A stretch of 64,000 nt of DNA from Allobaculum stercoricanis DSM 13633 (GCF_000384195.1 NZ_KB913034.1:1672213-1736212); one strand, 5' to 3'; counted from the first letter of the stretch, positions 17,385 to 26,581 are shown. Translations and numbers: made by a program. The notes: generated by a model from the letters alone, not told the origin.

Positions 17385-18380
17385 TTAGAATGGAAGTGGT
17401 TCTGTCTGCGCAACTTTTTGAGCAGCAGTTAAAATTGCCATTTTGTAGATTTCTTCTTCATTTGCTCCACGGCTTAAGTCGTTGATTGGCGCATTTAATC
17501 CTTGAAGGATTGGTCCTAATGCTTCCCATCCACCTAAACGAGCAGCGATTTTATAACCGATGTTTCCACTAGACAAGTTAGGGAATATGAATGTGTTTGC
17601 TTTACCAGCTACTGGAGAATCTGGTGCTTTTAATTTTGCAACTTCTGGAGAAACTGCACAGTCAAATTGCATTTCACCATCAACTTTGAAAGTTAAAGGC
17701 ATACGTTTTAAACGAGTTGTAGCTTCTTCCATTTTAGCTACGCAATGACCTTTTGCAGAGCCATAAGAAGAGTATGAAAGCATTGCAACGCGTGGTTCAA
17801 CACCGAATTTTTGTGCTGTATCTGCAGTTTGTAATGCGATTTCAACGAGTTCATCCGGATTTGGATCTAAGTTGATCGCACAGTCAGACATGAATAATTG
17901 CTGACCATCTTTAACTAAGATAAATGTTGAAGATACGATGCTCTGACCTGGAGCAGTTTTAACTAACTGTAATGCAGGACGAACTGTATCAGCAGTAGAG
18001 TAAGTTGCCCCACCTAATAAGCCATCTGCTTTACCCATTTCTACTAACATTGTTCCGAAGTAGTTTGTATGAGTTAATAATTCTTGTGCACCATCATGAT
18101 CGAGACGTCCACGACGTAAAGCGACCATACGGACTACCATTTTTTCCAATTCTTCTGCTGGATATTCTTTTGGATCAAGAATTTCGATACCTGTGATATC
18201 GAAGCCATTTTCTTTTGCGTTTCCTTCGACTACAGCACGGTTACCTAAAAGAATAGGTGTGCATAAATCTTCTTTATGTAAACGCACAGCTGCACCCGCT
18301 ACACGTGGATCCCAGCCTTCAGTAAAAACGATTCGTGTACCTTTTCCACGAACAAGTTCAGTTAATTTAGAGATGATCAT
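17385..18380 (-). CDS. pta: Phosphate acetyltransferase
   Basis: Interconverts acetyl-CoA and acetyl phosphate, the first step of acetate formation with ATP yield. It has 331 residues, the length of the short Gram-positive form without the N-terminal regulatory domain. Visible motifs are RIVFTEGWDPRV, GLLGGATYSTADTVRPAL, SSTFIL, MSDCAINLDPNPDELVEIA, and the C-terminal NTFIFPNLSSGNIGYKIA. No acetate kinase is nearby. It is a single-gene unit. Confidence 0.95.
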   Translation of the reverse strand: MIISKLTELVRGKGTRIVFTEGWDPRVAGAAVRLHKEDLCTPILLGNRAVVEGNAKENGFDITGIEILDPKEYPAEELEKMVVRMVALRRGRLDHDGAQELLTHTNYFGTMLVEMGKADGLLGGATYSTADTVRPALQLVKTAPGQSIVSSTFILVKDGQQLFMSDCAINLDPNPDELVEIALQTADTAQKFGVEPRVAMLSYSSYGSAKGHCVAKMEEATTRLKRMPLTFKVDGEMQFDCAVSPEVAKLKAPDSPVAGKANTFIFPNLSSGNIGYKIAARLGGWEALGPILQGLNAPINDLSRGANEEEIYKMAILTAAQKVAQTEPLPF

Positions 18381-18527
18381 GTTGTTTTACTTCCTTTTTT
18401 GTAAGGGCATATATTTGCTCTACCCACCAACTAATATAGCACTCGAACTCCATAAATAAAATTTGGTCAATTTCTTCACAAAGTCCATCGCATTGAGTGT
18501 TAAAAAGTGTAATAATTTAGTTCATTT

Positions 18528-19586
18528 TTATTGTTCTGTATATTTTTGAATTTCTTCTTTGAGGCGATCGACCATTTCACTTTGATCTAACTTCTCAATA
18601 ATTTGTCCTTTACGAATCAACAATCCTTCATTGCGTCCGCCCGCAATCGCAATATCGGCGTGTTTCGCTTCCCCCGGACCATTGACTGCACAACCCATAA
18701 TCGCAACCGTAATTGGTTTATGAATCGTTTGGAGCCAACTTTCCATCTCATCGACAACCGGTTTCATCTCCCATGCCGTACGACCACAAGTTGGACAAGC
18801 AATTAGATTTGGAACGTCATCTTTTAATCCGCAATCTTTTAACAATTCTTTGACAATTGGCAATTCTAAACTCGCATCTCCATTCACGGAAATGCGAATT
18901 GTATTGCCGATTCCTTCAAGCAGAAGTGGACCGAGTGCAAGTGTGGATTTCACTGCTGAAGTCATCACAGTTCCCGCTTCCGTTACTCCTAAATGTAGTG
19001 GATAATCGAATTCTTTGGCTGCTTGTCGATAGACCTCTAAACATAAAATCGGATCGCTGGATTTAAATGACAGTACAATGTCGTGAAAATCGAGATCTTC
19101 TAAAATTTGGACGTGGCGTTTTGCGGATTCAATCATTCCTTGCGCTGTCGGTTTGCCATATTTTTCGTGAATCTCTTTTTCTAAAGATCCTGAGTTAATT
19201 CCAATACGAATTGGCACATGATGTTCTTTACAACTCCGGACAACCGCTTCGACATTTTCGCGAGCACCAATATTTCCCGGATTGAGCCGAATTTTATCCG
19301 CACCTGCTTCAATTGCTGCTAGTGCTAACTTGTAGTCAAAATGAATATCTGCCACGAGCGGAATATGAATTTGACGCTTAATTTCTCGAATCGCTTGTGC
19401 ATCACTCATATCCATGACGGATACACGGATGAGTTCACAACCTTGTTTTTCAAGATTTAAAATTTGTTCGACTACTTCATCCACTTTATTGGTCCGAATG
19501 GAGCACATCGATTGAATGACAACCCGATTATCGCCTCCAATTGTTAAAGGTCCAACTTGGACTGCCCGCGTTTGCATTCGATGCAT
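18528..19586 (-). CDS. ispG: 4-Hydroxy-3-methylbut-2-enyl diphosphate synthase (IspG/GcpE)
   Basis: A [4Fe-4S] reductive enzyme of the MEP isoprenoid pathway, converting MEcPP to HMBPP. It has 352 residues from MHRMQTRAVQVG at 19586, preceded by AAAGGGGA; upstream in-frame codons were discarded. The TIM-barrel part shows IQSMCSIRTNKVDEVVEQI and ADIHFDYKLALAAIEAGADKIRLNPGNIG. The cluster cysteines are in ACPTCGRT and MGCAVNGPGEAKHAD, followed by the conserved glutamate. It is divergent from uvrB. Its presence means isoprenoids are made by the non-mevalonate route. Confidence 0.96.
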   Translation of the reverse strand: MHRMQTRAVQVGPLTIGGDNRVVIQSMCSIRTNKVDEVVEQILNLEKQGCELIRVSVMDMSDAQAIREIKRQIHIPLVADIHFDYKLALAAIEAGADKIRLNPGNIGARENVEAVVRSCKEHHVPIRIGINSGSLEKEIHEKYGKPTAQGMIESAKRHVQILEDLDFHDIVLSFKSSDPILCLEVYRQAAKEFDYPLHLGVTEAGTVMTSAVKSTLALGPLLLEGIGNTIRISVNGDASLELPIVKELLKDCGLKDDVPNLIACPTCGRTAWEMKPVVDEMESWLQTIHKPITVAIMGCAVNGPGEAKHADIAIAGGRNEGLLIRKGQIIEKLDQSEMVDRLKEEIQKYTEQ

Positions 19587-19830
19587 TTTATCTTTCCCCT
19601 TTCTGTTGATGAACATAAACAAAAGATTCGTGAATTGAATGTTCTTTTATTTATCTTTTCCAAAATAAAACTGTATTTCTTGATTATAATTTTAACGAGT
19701 TTAATCCAAAATTGAATCCCGCTTCTCTGGAGATTCTTTCCCGATTTAACAATGACTCGTATCGCTTGAATCCATAAAAACATTTCGCTAAAATCTTGGC
19801 ACAATTCAACCATGGCATTCAACCTCGACA

Positions 19831-19847
19831 AGACAAGTTTCTTGTCT
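19831..19847. promoter_or_regulatory. Perfect palindrome upstream of uvrB
   Basis: AGACAAG-TTT-CTTGTCT is a perfect 7-bp inverted repeat, 45 bases before the uvrB start and just upstream of a TATTAT that could be the -10. It does not look like the usual GAACnnnnGTTC type of LexA site of Gram-positives, but its position is that of an operator. Confidence 0.4.
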
Positions 19848-19891
19848 ACACTTCTATTATTAACCCCAAAACAAATAGAAAGGAGTATTTC

Positions 19892-21865
19892 ATGGACGAA
19901 AAATTTGAATTAGTTTCTCCCTATCCCCCCGCTGGTGATCAACCAGAAGCCATTTTAAAGCTTGTCCAAGGGATTCAAAACGGAGAACAACATCAAGTTT
20001 TACTGGGGGCAACGGGAACTGGTAAGACATATACGATGGCGAATGTCATCGCCCAAGTCAATCGTCCTACTTTAGTCTTTGCCCACAACAAAACTTTAGC
20101 TAGTCAGCTTTATTCTGAACTCAAAGAGTTTTTCCCACATAACCACGTTGAGTACTTCGTTTCTTATTTCGATTACTATCAACCAGAAGCCTATATGCCT
20201 AAAACCGATACGTATATCGATAAAAATACGAAGACAAATGAAGAATTAGATATGTTGCGCATGGCCGCCGTCAATTCCGCACTGCACCACCAAGATACGA
20301 TTATTGTCGCATCTGTTGCTTGTATTTATGGTGCTTCAAACCCAGATCAATACCGTGATATGATCGACACGATTCATGTTGGCGATCTTATCGATCGACA
20401 AGAATTGTTGATGAAATTAATCAACCAACAATATCAACGCAATGATGTGGATCAAACACGAGGAACATTTCGCGTAAGGGGCGATGTGATTGAAATTGCA
20501 CCTGGACATACCGACCGGTATATCATTCGTATCGAAATGTTTGGTGATGAAATCGAACGAATTTGTGAAGTCGAACCTTTAACTGGGCAATTAATTCAAG
20601 CCTATAATTTCTATAACCTTTACCCGGCTAGTGGTTATGCGACAAGCATGGACATCATCCACAAAGCTGCCAATCAAATCGAAGAAGAACTCAAAGATCG
20701 TCTCGATTATTTTGATCAGATGAATAAACCTTTAGAAAAAGAACGTTTGGAACAACGTTGTCGTTACGATATTGAAGCTTTGCGGGAATTTGGCGTCTGT
20801 CCTGGCATTGAAAACTACTCTCGCCATATTGACGGACGTAAACCGGGTGAAACTCCTTATACGTTATTTGATTATTTCCCTGATGATTTTTTGATGATTA
20901 TCGATGAATCACACGTTTCTTTACCACAGATTCGAGGCATGTTTAATGGCGATAGAGCCCGTAAACAAACGCTTGTCGATTATGGATTCCGTCTACCTTC
21001 TGCCCTCGACAACCGTCCTTTAACGTTTGATGAATTTGAAAAGAAGGCCAAACAAACGATTTATGTTTCGGCCACTCCTGGTGATTATGAACTTGAACAA
21101 ACACAAGGGGAAATCATCGAACAAATCATTCGTCCAACTGGTTTATTGGATCCAATTGTCGAAGTTCGACCAACTCTCGGTCAAATCGATGATTTAGTTG
21201 GTGAAATTAACGATCGCATCGCACGTAACGAACGAACGTTAGTCACAACATTAACCGTTCGCATGGCGGAAGATTTAACCGAATATCTCAAAAACCTCAA
21301 CATCAAAGTCGCTTGGCTTCACCATGAAGTTAAAACGATTGAACGTGTCGAAATTATTCAAGATCTTCGCAAAGGAAAATATGATGTATTAGTCGGAATC
21401 AACTTATTGCGCGAAGGTTTGGATATTCCTGAAGTCTCTTTAATCACCATTTTAGATGCGGATAAAGAAGGCTTCTTACGTTCAAAACGTTCATTAATCC
21501 AAATTATCGGTCGTGCGGCTCGTAATGCTCAAGGTAAGGTCATTATGTATGGCGACACGATCACCGAATCAATGCAATATGCGATTGATGAAACGGCCCG
21601 TCGCCGCTCGATCCAAGTTGCTTATAACCAAGCACATGGTATTGTTCCAAAAACGATTATCAAACCAATTCGAGAAGTGGTGCACTCAAAAGAAACGAAG
21701 CAGATGACTGCCAAGTATCTCAAGAAAAAACAAAAACTCTCGAAAAAAGATACTGCAACTTATATTGCCGAACTCGAAAAAGAAATGCGCCAAGCTGCCG
21801 CTGATCTCGATTTCGAACGCGCCGCTGAACTTCGTGACATGATTTTCGAACTCAAAGGTCTCTAA
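19892..21865 (+). CDS. uvrB: UvrABC excinuclease subunit B
   Basis: Damage-recognition helicase-like subunit of nucleotide excision repair, 657 residues. Start [13 protein letters not shown] at 19892 follows AAAGGAG. Walker A GATGTGKT at residues 39-46, the DNA-inserting beta-hairpin region [20 protein letters not shown], Walker B MIIDESHV, helicase motif [11 protein letters not shown] and the C-terminal UVR motif ([21 protein letters not shown]) that contacts UvrC are all intact. uvrA is not next to it in the window. It converges on ung. Confidence 0.97.
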   Translation: MDEKFELVSPYPPAGDQPEAILKLVQGIQNGEQHQVLLGATGTGKTYTMANVIAQVNRPTLVFAHNKTLASQLYSELKEFFPHNHVEYFVSYFDYYQPEAYMPKTDTYIDKNTKTNEELDMLRMAAVNSALHHQDTIIVASVACIYGASNPDQYRDMIDTIHVGDLIDRQELLMKLINQQYQRNDVDQTRGTFRVRGDVIEIAPGHTDRYIIRIEMFGDEIERICEVEPLTGQLIQAYNFYNLYPASGYATSMDIIHKAANQIEEELKDRLDYFDQMNKPLEKERLEQRCRYDIEALREFGVCPGIENYSRHIDGRKPGETPYTLFDYFPDDFLMIIDESHVSLPQIRGMFNGDRARKQTLVDYGFRLPSALDNRPLTFDEFEKKAKQTIYVSATPGDYELEQTQGEIIEQIIRPTGLLDPIVEVRPTLGQIDDLVGEINDRIARNERTLVTTLTVRMAEDLTEYLKNLNIKVAWLHHEVKTIERVEIIQDLRKGKYDVLVGINLLREGLDIPEVSLITILDADKEGFLRSKRSLIQIIGRAARNAQGKVIMYGDTITESMQYAIDETARRRSIQVAYNQAHGIVPKTIIKPIREVVHSKETKQMTAKYLKKKQKLSKKDTATYIAELEKEMRQAAADLDFERAAELRDMIFELKGL

Positions 21866-21970
21866 TGAAAAAGTCGTTGTTTATTGTTGAATATGATGCG
21901 TCCTTGTAAAGTAGACACTATGAAATAACTAAATATAGTTGTGTATTGGTAATGAATGGCTAGCCATTCA

Positions 21971-22978
21971 TTACCAATTTTTTTGCTCGATTTTTTTCCA
22001 GAATTTCTGGATTCTCAAATTCGGTTGAATTGGATATTCTGCTGGATGATCCGTTTTGAATGCCTCTGCTCGCACTACGGCTGGTGTTTTTCCATGAAAA
22101 CGTTCTTGTGGATATTCGTTCATATAAAATTCAATGGTCTCTGATACAGCTTGGATGCAACTCTCTATTGAATTGATTTCTGGGTGCAGAATAAAGAGTA
22201 TGTCTTTTACAATTCCTTGAAATCCTTCCATACTTGCGTTGTCTATGCATCTTCCAACCCGAGACATAGATTGTTGAATCCCCATTTCTTCTAGCCAATG
22301 ACAGAATACGGGACGCGTATATTGAAAACCTCTATCTGAATGGAATAGCTGGCATCCTCCTGGATTCTTCTCTAATGCTTCTCTTAATGTTTCATCAACA
22401 AGCACGGAATTGTTTTTCGTACTGACTTTCCATGATATAACGCTGCGATCATACAAATCTAAAATCGAAGAAAGATAAAGTTTTTGATTTGTTTTCGGTA
22501 CTTTGATTTCAGTAATATCAGTTACCCATTTTTGATTCGGTGCAGTACTTTCGAAATCTCTATTCAAAATATTTTCTGCAGTTTGTCCAGGATTAGATTT
22601 TATCCAAGTATGTTTCTTTGGACGATAAACAGAAAGAAGATTCAATCTCGCCATGATCCGATACACTTTCTTGACACCTACTTCAATTCCATAGATGTCC
22701 TTCAGTTTTCTGGACATTTTTCTACATCCATATAAACGTTTCTTTTTCTTTGCGAGTTCTTGGATTTTTTCGATCAGCTCGATTTCATCTGGATTTGGTC
22801 CTTTTTCCTTGCGATGAAGCCATTTATAGTAAGCCGCACGACTAATACTTAAAATTTGGCACATTTCTCGAATCGGCCAATTTTTTTGAACGTGATATTG
22901 TTCGATCAGTTTATAGTCATGTTCTTTCCATTCTTGCATTATTTGATTTCGTTTGACTCGACTATATCGTTCCACCAT
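21971..22978 (-). CDS. IS3-family transposase OrfB (DDE domain)
   Basis: The catalytic part of the IS3 transposase, 335 residues. An HTH_21-like N-terminus (MCQILSISRAAYYKWLHR) is followed by the rve core with KWVTDITEIK, LFHSDRGFQYT and the CIDNASMEGFQGIVKDIL glutamate, giving the DDE set, and ends with PQERFHGKTPAVVRA. It overlaps OrfA in the -1 frame and has its own ATG after AAAGGAG, but is more likely expressed mainly as an OrfAB fusion through the frameshift site at 22999-23005. Confidence 0.92.
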   Translation of the reverse strand: MVERYSRVKRNQIMQEWKEHDYKLIEQYHVQKNWPIREMCQILSISRAAYYKWLHRKEKGPNPDEIELIEKIQELAKKKKRLYGCRKMSRKLKDIYGIEVGVKKVYRIMARLNLLSVYRPKKHTWIKSNPGQTAENILNRDFESTAPNQKWVTDITEIKVPKTNQKLYLSSILDLYDRSVISWKVSTKNNSVLVDETLREALEKNPGGCQLFHSDRGFQYTRPVFCHWLEEMGIQQSMSRVGRCIDNASMEGFQGIVKDILFILHPEINSIESCIQAVSETIEFYMNEYPQERFHGKTPAVVRAEAFKTDHPAEYPIQPNLRIQKFWKKIEQKNW

Positions 22979-23664
22979 CTCCTTTCTGTTGCTTCGGCTT
23001 TTTTTAAGAGTTCATTCTCCATTTCAAGATGACGATTAATCGCTTGTAGTCGTTTCAACTCTCTACGTAACTGTTCATTCTCATCGAGTTCTTCTTTAGG
23101 GACTCTTTTCCCTCGTCGATCCAGCAGACCTTCTTCACCTTGCTCGTTGAATTTGATAACCCAATCTCTGACTTGAGAATAGCTGCATTCAAAATGAGCA
23201 GCAGTTTCTTTATAGCTACAACCATGAGCGTAATACCATGCAACAATTTTGCGTCTTTCTTCTAAAGTTGTTTTCTTTCTAGGTGCCATGTATACCTCCG
23301 GCTGAGGAGTGTAATCCTTCAGTTCGTTCGTTTTTTTAGTATACTTCTTAACCCAGTTGAAAACGATCGAATCAGATGGAATTCCATGACGAGTAGCAAG
23401 GGTTTTTAACCCACCTTGCCCACTTAGATATTCTTGGCAAACAAGTTCTTTGAACTCTTTAGTGTATGAGCTATTAGATGGTCTGGCTTTAAATGCGTCG
23501 ACGCCATTACATTTATATTGCCGAGCCCAAGTGAAAATTAAATTGCGCCCTGTCGCAGACATATTGAGGGCTGACGCAATAGATGAAGCAGACATCATAT
23601 GGTTGAGGTATTGATGAACTGCCCAAAGTTTTTGTTCAGCAGTATATTTTGTTTTTCTAGACAT
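22939..23664 (-). CDS. IS3-family OrfA (DNA-binding)
   Basis: The regulatory and end-binding product, 241 residues from MSRKTKYT at 23664. It carries three helix-turn-helix-like units (near residues 12-55, 68-110 and 130-180, the last with SYKETAAHFECSYSQVRDWV) and a C-terminal leucine-zipper-like stretch (ENEQLRRELKRLQAINRHLEMENELLKK). The start is just downstream of a hairpin whose 3' arm holds the GGGAA that would be its Shine-Dalgarno site. Confidence 0.88.
   Translation of the reverse strand: MSRKTKYTAEQKLWAVHQYLNHMMSASSIASALNMSATGRNLIFTWARQYKCNGVDAFKARPSNSSYTKEFKELVCQEYLSGQGGLKTLATRHGIPSDSIVFNWVKKYTKKTNELKDYTPQPEVYMAPRKKTTLEERRKIVAWYYAHGCSYKETAAHFECSYSQVRDWVIKFNEQGEEGLLDRRGKRVPKEELDENEQLRRELKRLQAINRHLEMENELLKKAEATERRWWNDIVESNEIK
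22999..23005 (-). other. Programmed -1 frameshift site of the IS3 element
   Basis: On the coding strand OrfA reads TTA-AAA-AAA-GCC, i.e. the slippery A-AAA-AAA-G in the zero frame. OrfB lies open in the -1 frame at this point (CTT-AAA-AAA-AGC). This is the standard arrangement for OrfAB synthesis in IS3-family elements. Confidence 0.75.
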
Positions 23665-23670
23665 AAAAAA

Positions 23671-23726
23671 GTTCCCTTTTAGTGACATCTCGATTGAGTT
23701 ATTTCGAGTGTCTACTAAAAGGGAAC
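23671..23726 (-). repeat. Sub-terminal hairpin of the IS3 right end
   Basis: GTTCCCTTTTAGT and ACTAAAAGGGAAC are perfectly complementary, with a further CTCGA/TCGAG inside. On the minus transcript the hairpin ends GGGAAC directly before six T and the OrfA ATG, so it can act both as terminator and as a mask over the ribosome binding site for transcripts coming from outside the IS. Confidence 0.8.
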
Positions 23727-23750
23727 TTATCATAAACAGCGACTTTTCTT

Positions 23751-24410
23751 TTAGCGGTTCGATTGAATCCAATTAATCGGCTCAACGCCATGATCAATTA
23801 AAAATTGATTGGCAAGTTTAAAATGATTGTTACAAAAAAAGCCTCGACTTGCGCTAAGTGGCGAAGGATGGACACTTTCTAAAACGAGATGGTTAGGATG
23901 ATTTAAAAATTGTTTTGCTCCCTTGGCTTGTGCACCCCAAAGCAAAAATACAATTGGCTGATCTTGTTCATTGAGCACTTTTAACAAATCATTCGTAAAT
24001 TGTTGCCAACCCATCTTATGATGAGATAACGGTTTTCCTGCTTCAACAGATAATACCGCATTTAATAACAAGACACCTTGACTGGCCCAATCACTCAAAT
24101 CCCCAGAGCGGTTGATTGGCGTATCGTATTCTAAAGCGAGTTCTTTATAAATATTCACTAAAGAAGGGGGAATTTTCATATTGGCCGGAACAGAAAATGA
24201 GAACCCTTGCGCTTGACCTGGCCCATAATAAGGATCTTGGCCTAAAATCACCACTTTCACTTGATCGAGTGGCGTCATTTCTAATGCCCGAAATAGATTT
24301 TCTTTTGCGGGATAAACGGTTGTTGTTTGATAAGCAATATCGAGCTGTTGACGAATTTGACGAAGTGGCCCATTTTCCAGTTCTTCTTTCATAATATCTT
24401 CCCAAGTCAT
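23751..24410 (-). CDS. ung: Uracil-DNA glycosylase
   Basis: Family 1 UDG that removes uracil from DNA, 219 residues. The catalytic water-activating motif VVILGQDPYYGPGQAQGFSF, the LLLNAVLSVEAG segment and the leucine-loop HPSPLSASRGFF are all present. The start MTWEDIM at 24410 follows AAGGA. The stop is only 26 bases from the IS3 end, but the reading frame is intact. Convergent with uvrB, making a small DNA-repair pair. Confidence 0.96.
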   Translation of the reverse strand: MTWEDIMKEELENGPLRQIRQQLDIAYQTTTVYPAKENLFRALEMTPLDQVKVVILGQDPYYGPGQAQGFSFSVPANMKIPPSLVNIYKELALEYDTPINRSGDLSDWASQGVLLLNAVLSVEAGKPLSHHKMGWQQFTNDLLKVLNEQDQPIVFLLWGAQAKGAKQFLNHPNHLVLESVHPSPLSASRGFFCNNHFKLANQFLIDHGVEPINWIQSNR

Positions 24411-24511
24411 ATTGATCCTTCTTTCTTTTTACATTCAAATCAGCCTTATTGTACCTGAAATTCATTCAGTTTCGAATTGGACCTTGGGTATTTTTGGAAT
24501 ATCATAAAGGC

Positions 24512-25705
24512 ATGTCAAAAACACTTAATGAAAAGCTTACGGAAATGGAAGCTTGTAAATTTCATAACCACGATTTAACTGTATTAAAGCAATGGGACAA
24601 AGAAGACTTTGTTCCATTCGATGGGCAACATGCCATTCATGTTGCCGGAACCAACGGAAAAGGATCTGTGATTACTTGGCTTGAAGTTTTATTCAAAGCC
24701 CAAGCTTGTCAAACACGCTCCTTTATTTCTCCGCATTTGATTCGCCATAATGAGCGCTTTCGCATCAATGGCCAGGCTATCACCATGCAAGAATGGGAAA
24801 CGATTTATGATGCCTTTTGCGATCGCTTCTTTGCGCGCCGCATGACGATGTTTGAAATGGATTTATGGATGGCTCGTCAAGCCTTTATCCACCATCAAAC
24901 AAGTGATCCGACTTGGACAATGATCGAAACCGGATTAGGGGGAAGCCAAGATGCAACAACAGCTTTAGACTACAAATACGGCATCATCACCCAAATTGGG
25001 TTTGACCACATGGCTTTTCTCGGCTCAACAAAGGCTGAAATTGCCCAAGCCAAAGCTGGAATTATCCAACCCGGCATGTTGGTTGTCACATTTGAAAAAG
25101 ATCCTGATTGTCTAGCCGTCTTTCAACAACGGGCTCGTTCCGTCCATGCCAAACTTAAAATTCTCAACGACTCTGATTTAGCGCAAGTCGACTTTTCTGA
25201 GTTTTGGAATTTGCATCTTCCGGCCTATCAAAAAGAAAACTTTATGTGCGCCTACACGCTGTTAAATGAAATTGGCTATTCCTTTAGTTGTGATCAACTC
25301 AAGCAAGCAATCCAAGATTTTTTCTGGCCTGCTCGCTTTCAAGTTTTACGCCAAGACCCTTATCTCGTTTTAGATGGCGCCCACAATCCCGATGGCATTG
25401 AAGCCCTTGTTTCTTCTTTGATGCAAAGTCATACAAAAATCGATCAAATCTATTTTTCGGTTTTAGCGGACAAACAAGCCCATGTCATGATTAGAAGACT
25501 TCAAGATTTAACGAACAATCTTCACTTTGTTTCTTTTGAAAGTGAACGACTTGCCGATCTTGATCAACTTGCCCAAGAATACAATGCGCCTGTTGTTGAG
25601 CTCGATACACTGTTTCAAGAACTCGCAACAACATCAAAAACGACTCTTGTTTGTGGCTCGCTCTATTTTGCCGGCTACGTCCTCGAACACTTTTTAAAAC
25701 TCTAA
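24512..25705 (+). CDS. folC: Folylpolyglutamate synthase / dihydrofolate synthase
   Basis: Mur-ligase-like ATP enzyme that adds glutamate to folates and may also make dihydrofolate. 397 residues from MSKTLNEKL at 24512. The P-loop HVAGTNGKGSVI, SPHLIRHNERFRING, the metal-binding ETGLGGSQDATTA and the C-domain DGAHNPDGI are clear. No good Shine-Dalgarno site precedes this ATG (AAAGG is only one base away), so the start was chosen by family length. It converges on the folate transporter gene, whose riboswitch senses the same cofactor pool. Confidence 0.93.
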   Translation: MSKTLNEKLTEMEACKFHNHDLTVLKQWDKEDFVPFDGQHAIHVAGTNGKGSVITWLEVLFKAQACQTRSFISPHLIRHNERFRINGQAITMQEWETIYDAFCDRFFARRMTMFEMDLWMARQAFIHHQTSDPTWTMIETGLGGSQDATTALDYKYGIITQIGFDHMAFLGSTKAEIAQAKAGIIQPGMLVVTFEKDPDCLAVFQQRARSVHAKLKILNDSDLAQVDFSEFWNLHLPAYQKENFMCAYTLLNEIGYSFSCDQLKQAIQDFFWPARFQVLRQDPYLVLDGAHNPDGIEALVSSLMQSHTKIDQIYFSVLADKQAHVMIRRLQDLTNNLHFVSFESERLADLDQLAQEYNAPVVELDTLFQELATTSKTTLVCGSLYFAGYVLEHFLKL

Positions 25706-25713
25706 ATTTCGTA

Positions 25714-25740
25714 TAAAAAAAGCACCCGCGGGTGCTTTTT
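25714..25740. terminator. Bidirectional terminator between folC and folT
   Basis: AGCACCCGCGGGTGCT is a perfect palindrome flanked by seven A and five T, serving both convergent genes. Confidence 0.9.
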
Positions 25741-25742
25741 CT

Positions 25743-26306
25743 TTATCCATTGTTTGTTTCTGTTTTGGCTGGAAATAGTGTTTTAGGCAAATAACGGAAT
25801 GCGAAGTAGATCACAACACATTCAATCGGCAAGCAGACAATGTTTTTAACGACACGGCTGCTGACTAAAGCCCAATAAGGCATATCGAACATCATCGTCA
25901 ACAATAATGGGTTGAATAAGATGTTTCCGATCAAATTTGCGAAAATCTGCGCCATGATAATACGGGGAACGGAAATTTTTTCTACTTGATAGAAAAATGC
26001 AACATAAATTGCACCTTTAACCATGAGCACTAAAGCAAATAGTGGGTTATATATTCCATCTGGTGCCATCATAAAGCCCACAAAATCAGCTGTTAAAGCG
26101 TACACCATCGTTGGCCAAAAGCCATAAATTCTTGCACAAAGTACAGTCGCTAAAAAAGCAAAGCTCACTTTTAATGTGGCAGAAAGCTGAATGTTAAATA
26201 AACGCAAGGCCACAAAGAGAGCCACAAATAATGCAACTCCTGTAATTGTACGAGTACTTGTTAATTTCGCGCCTTTCAAATTAAAAAAGCTTGCGACAGA
26301 TTTCAT
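25743..26306 (-). CDS. folT: ECF transporter S component, folate-specific (FolT-like)
   Basis: Membrane substrate-binding subunit of an energy-coupling-factor vitamin importer, 187 residues with about six hydrophobic helices. Family traits are the early alanine-rich helix (ITGVALFVALFVALRLFNIQ), LKVSFAFLATVLCARIYGFWP and ALTADFVGFMMAP. Folate specificity is inferred from the THF riboswitch directly upstream and from folC next door. The EcfA/EcfT energising module is not in the window and is presumably shared. Confidence 0.83.
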   Translation of the reverse strand: MKSVASFFNLKGAKLTSTRTITGVALFVALFVALRLFNIQLSATLKVSFAFLATVLCARIYGFWPTMVYALTADFVGFMMAPDGIYNPLFALVLMVKGAIYVAFFYQVEKISVPRIIMAQIFANLIGNILFNPLLLTMMFDMPYWALVSSRVVKNIVCLPIECVVIYFAFRYLPKTLFPAKTETNNG

Positions 26307-26357
26307 AATCTATTCCTCCTTTCCGTTGCATAGGAAAAGAGGTTCATCTTTTCGGTG

Positions 26358-26452
26358 CAGCGGGATGCGAACAAAAAACCGCAAGGTTACCCTTTTCGTC
26401 GCCGATTCAACTCCCCGTTATCGGCACACTTAACGCTTTTCGTTCTACTCTG
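26358..26452 (-). promoter_or_regulatory. THF (tetrahydrofolate) riboswitch
   Basis: The minus strand upstream of folT reads AGAGTAGA, GCGTTAAGTG, CGGGGAGTTGAATCGG, CGACGAAAAGGGTAACC, CTTGCGG and ends GCATCCCGCT. These blocks, in this order, match the THF-I riboswitch consensus (GAGUAG, GCGUUAAGUG, GGGA-UG, CGAA, GCAUCC-GCUC). The aptamer ends about 50 bases before the start, so translational control through AAAGGAGG sequestration (GGTTCATCTTTTC region) is plausible. Confidence 0.85.
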
Positions 26453-26521
26453 TCTGCCCTTACTATAAAAAGCTCACCTTTTCTTGTCAAAAATTCCTAC
26501 TTTCCTTTTCAAAAAGTCAAT

Positions 26522-26577
26522 AAAAAAGAATCAATTCAAGACGTTGTGCAACCTCTTACGTCTTCATTGATTCTTTT
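26522..26577 (-). terminator. Terminator after ctpA
   Basis: AAAGAATCAAT and ATTGATTCTTT enclose an inner AAGACG/CGTCTT stem; a U-tract follows on the minus strand. Confidence 0.85.
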
Positions 26578-26581
26578 GTCT

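Larger units (their letters stand above)
21901..23724 (-). mobile_element. IS3-family insertion sequence
   Basis: Two overlapping minus-strand genes (OrfA and OrfB with the rve/DDE domain) bracketed by imperfect inverted repeats. The left end starts TCCTTGTAAAGTAGACACTA (21901) and the right end, read inward, TCCCTTTTAGTAGACACTC (to 23724), both continuing GAAATAACT. The right end carries a long sub-terminal hairpin. No clear target duplication was found, so the outermost bases are uncertain by a few positions. At about 1.8 kb it is longer than typical IS150-type elements because OrfA is long. Confidence 0.88.
21868..23747. repeat. uvrB/ung bidirectional terminator split by an IS
   Basis: AAAAGTCGTTGTTTAT (21869-21884) and ATAAACAGCGACTTTT (23732-23747) are inverted copies matching at 15 of 16 positions (a G-U pair replaces the other). 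Each lies directly after the stop of the convergent genes uvrB and ung. Joined without the IS they would form a classical A/T-flanked bidirectional terminator hairpin. The IS now occupies its loop. Confidence 0.75.

Noticed and set aside
19031..19586. Longer ispG with a start at 19622
   Set aside because: The extra 12 codons are not conserved-looking and AAAGGGGA is correctly spaced for 19586.
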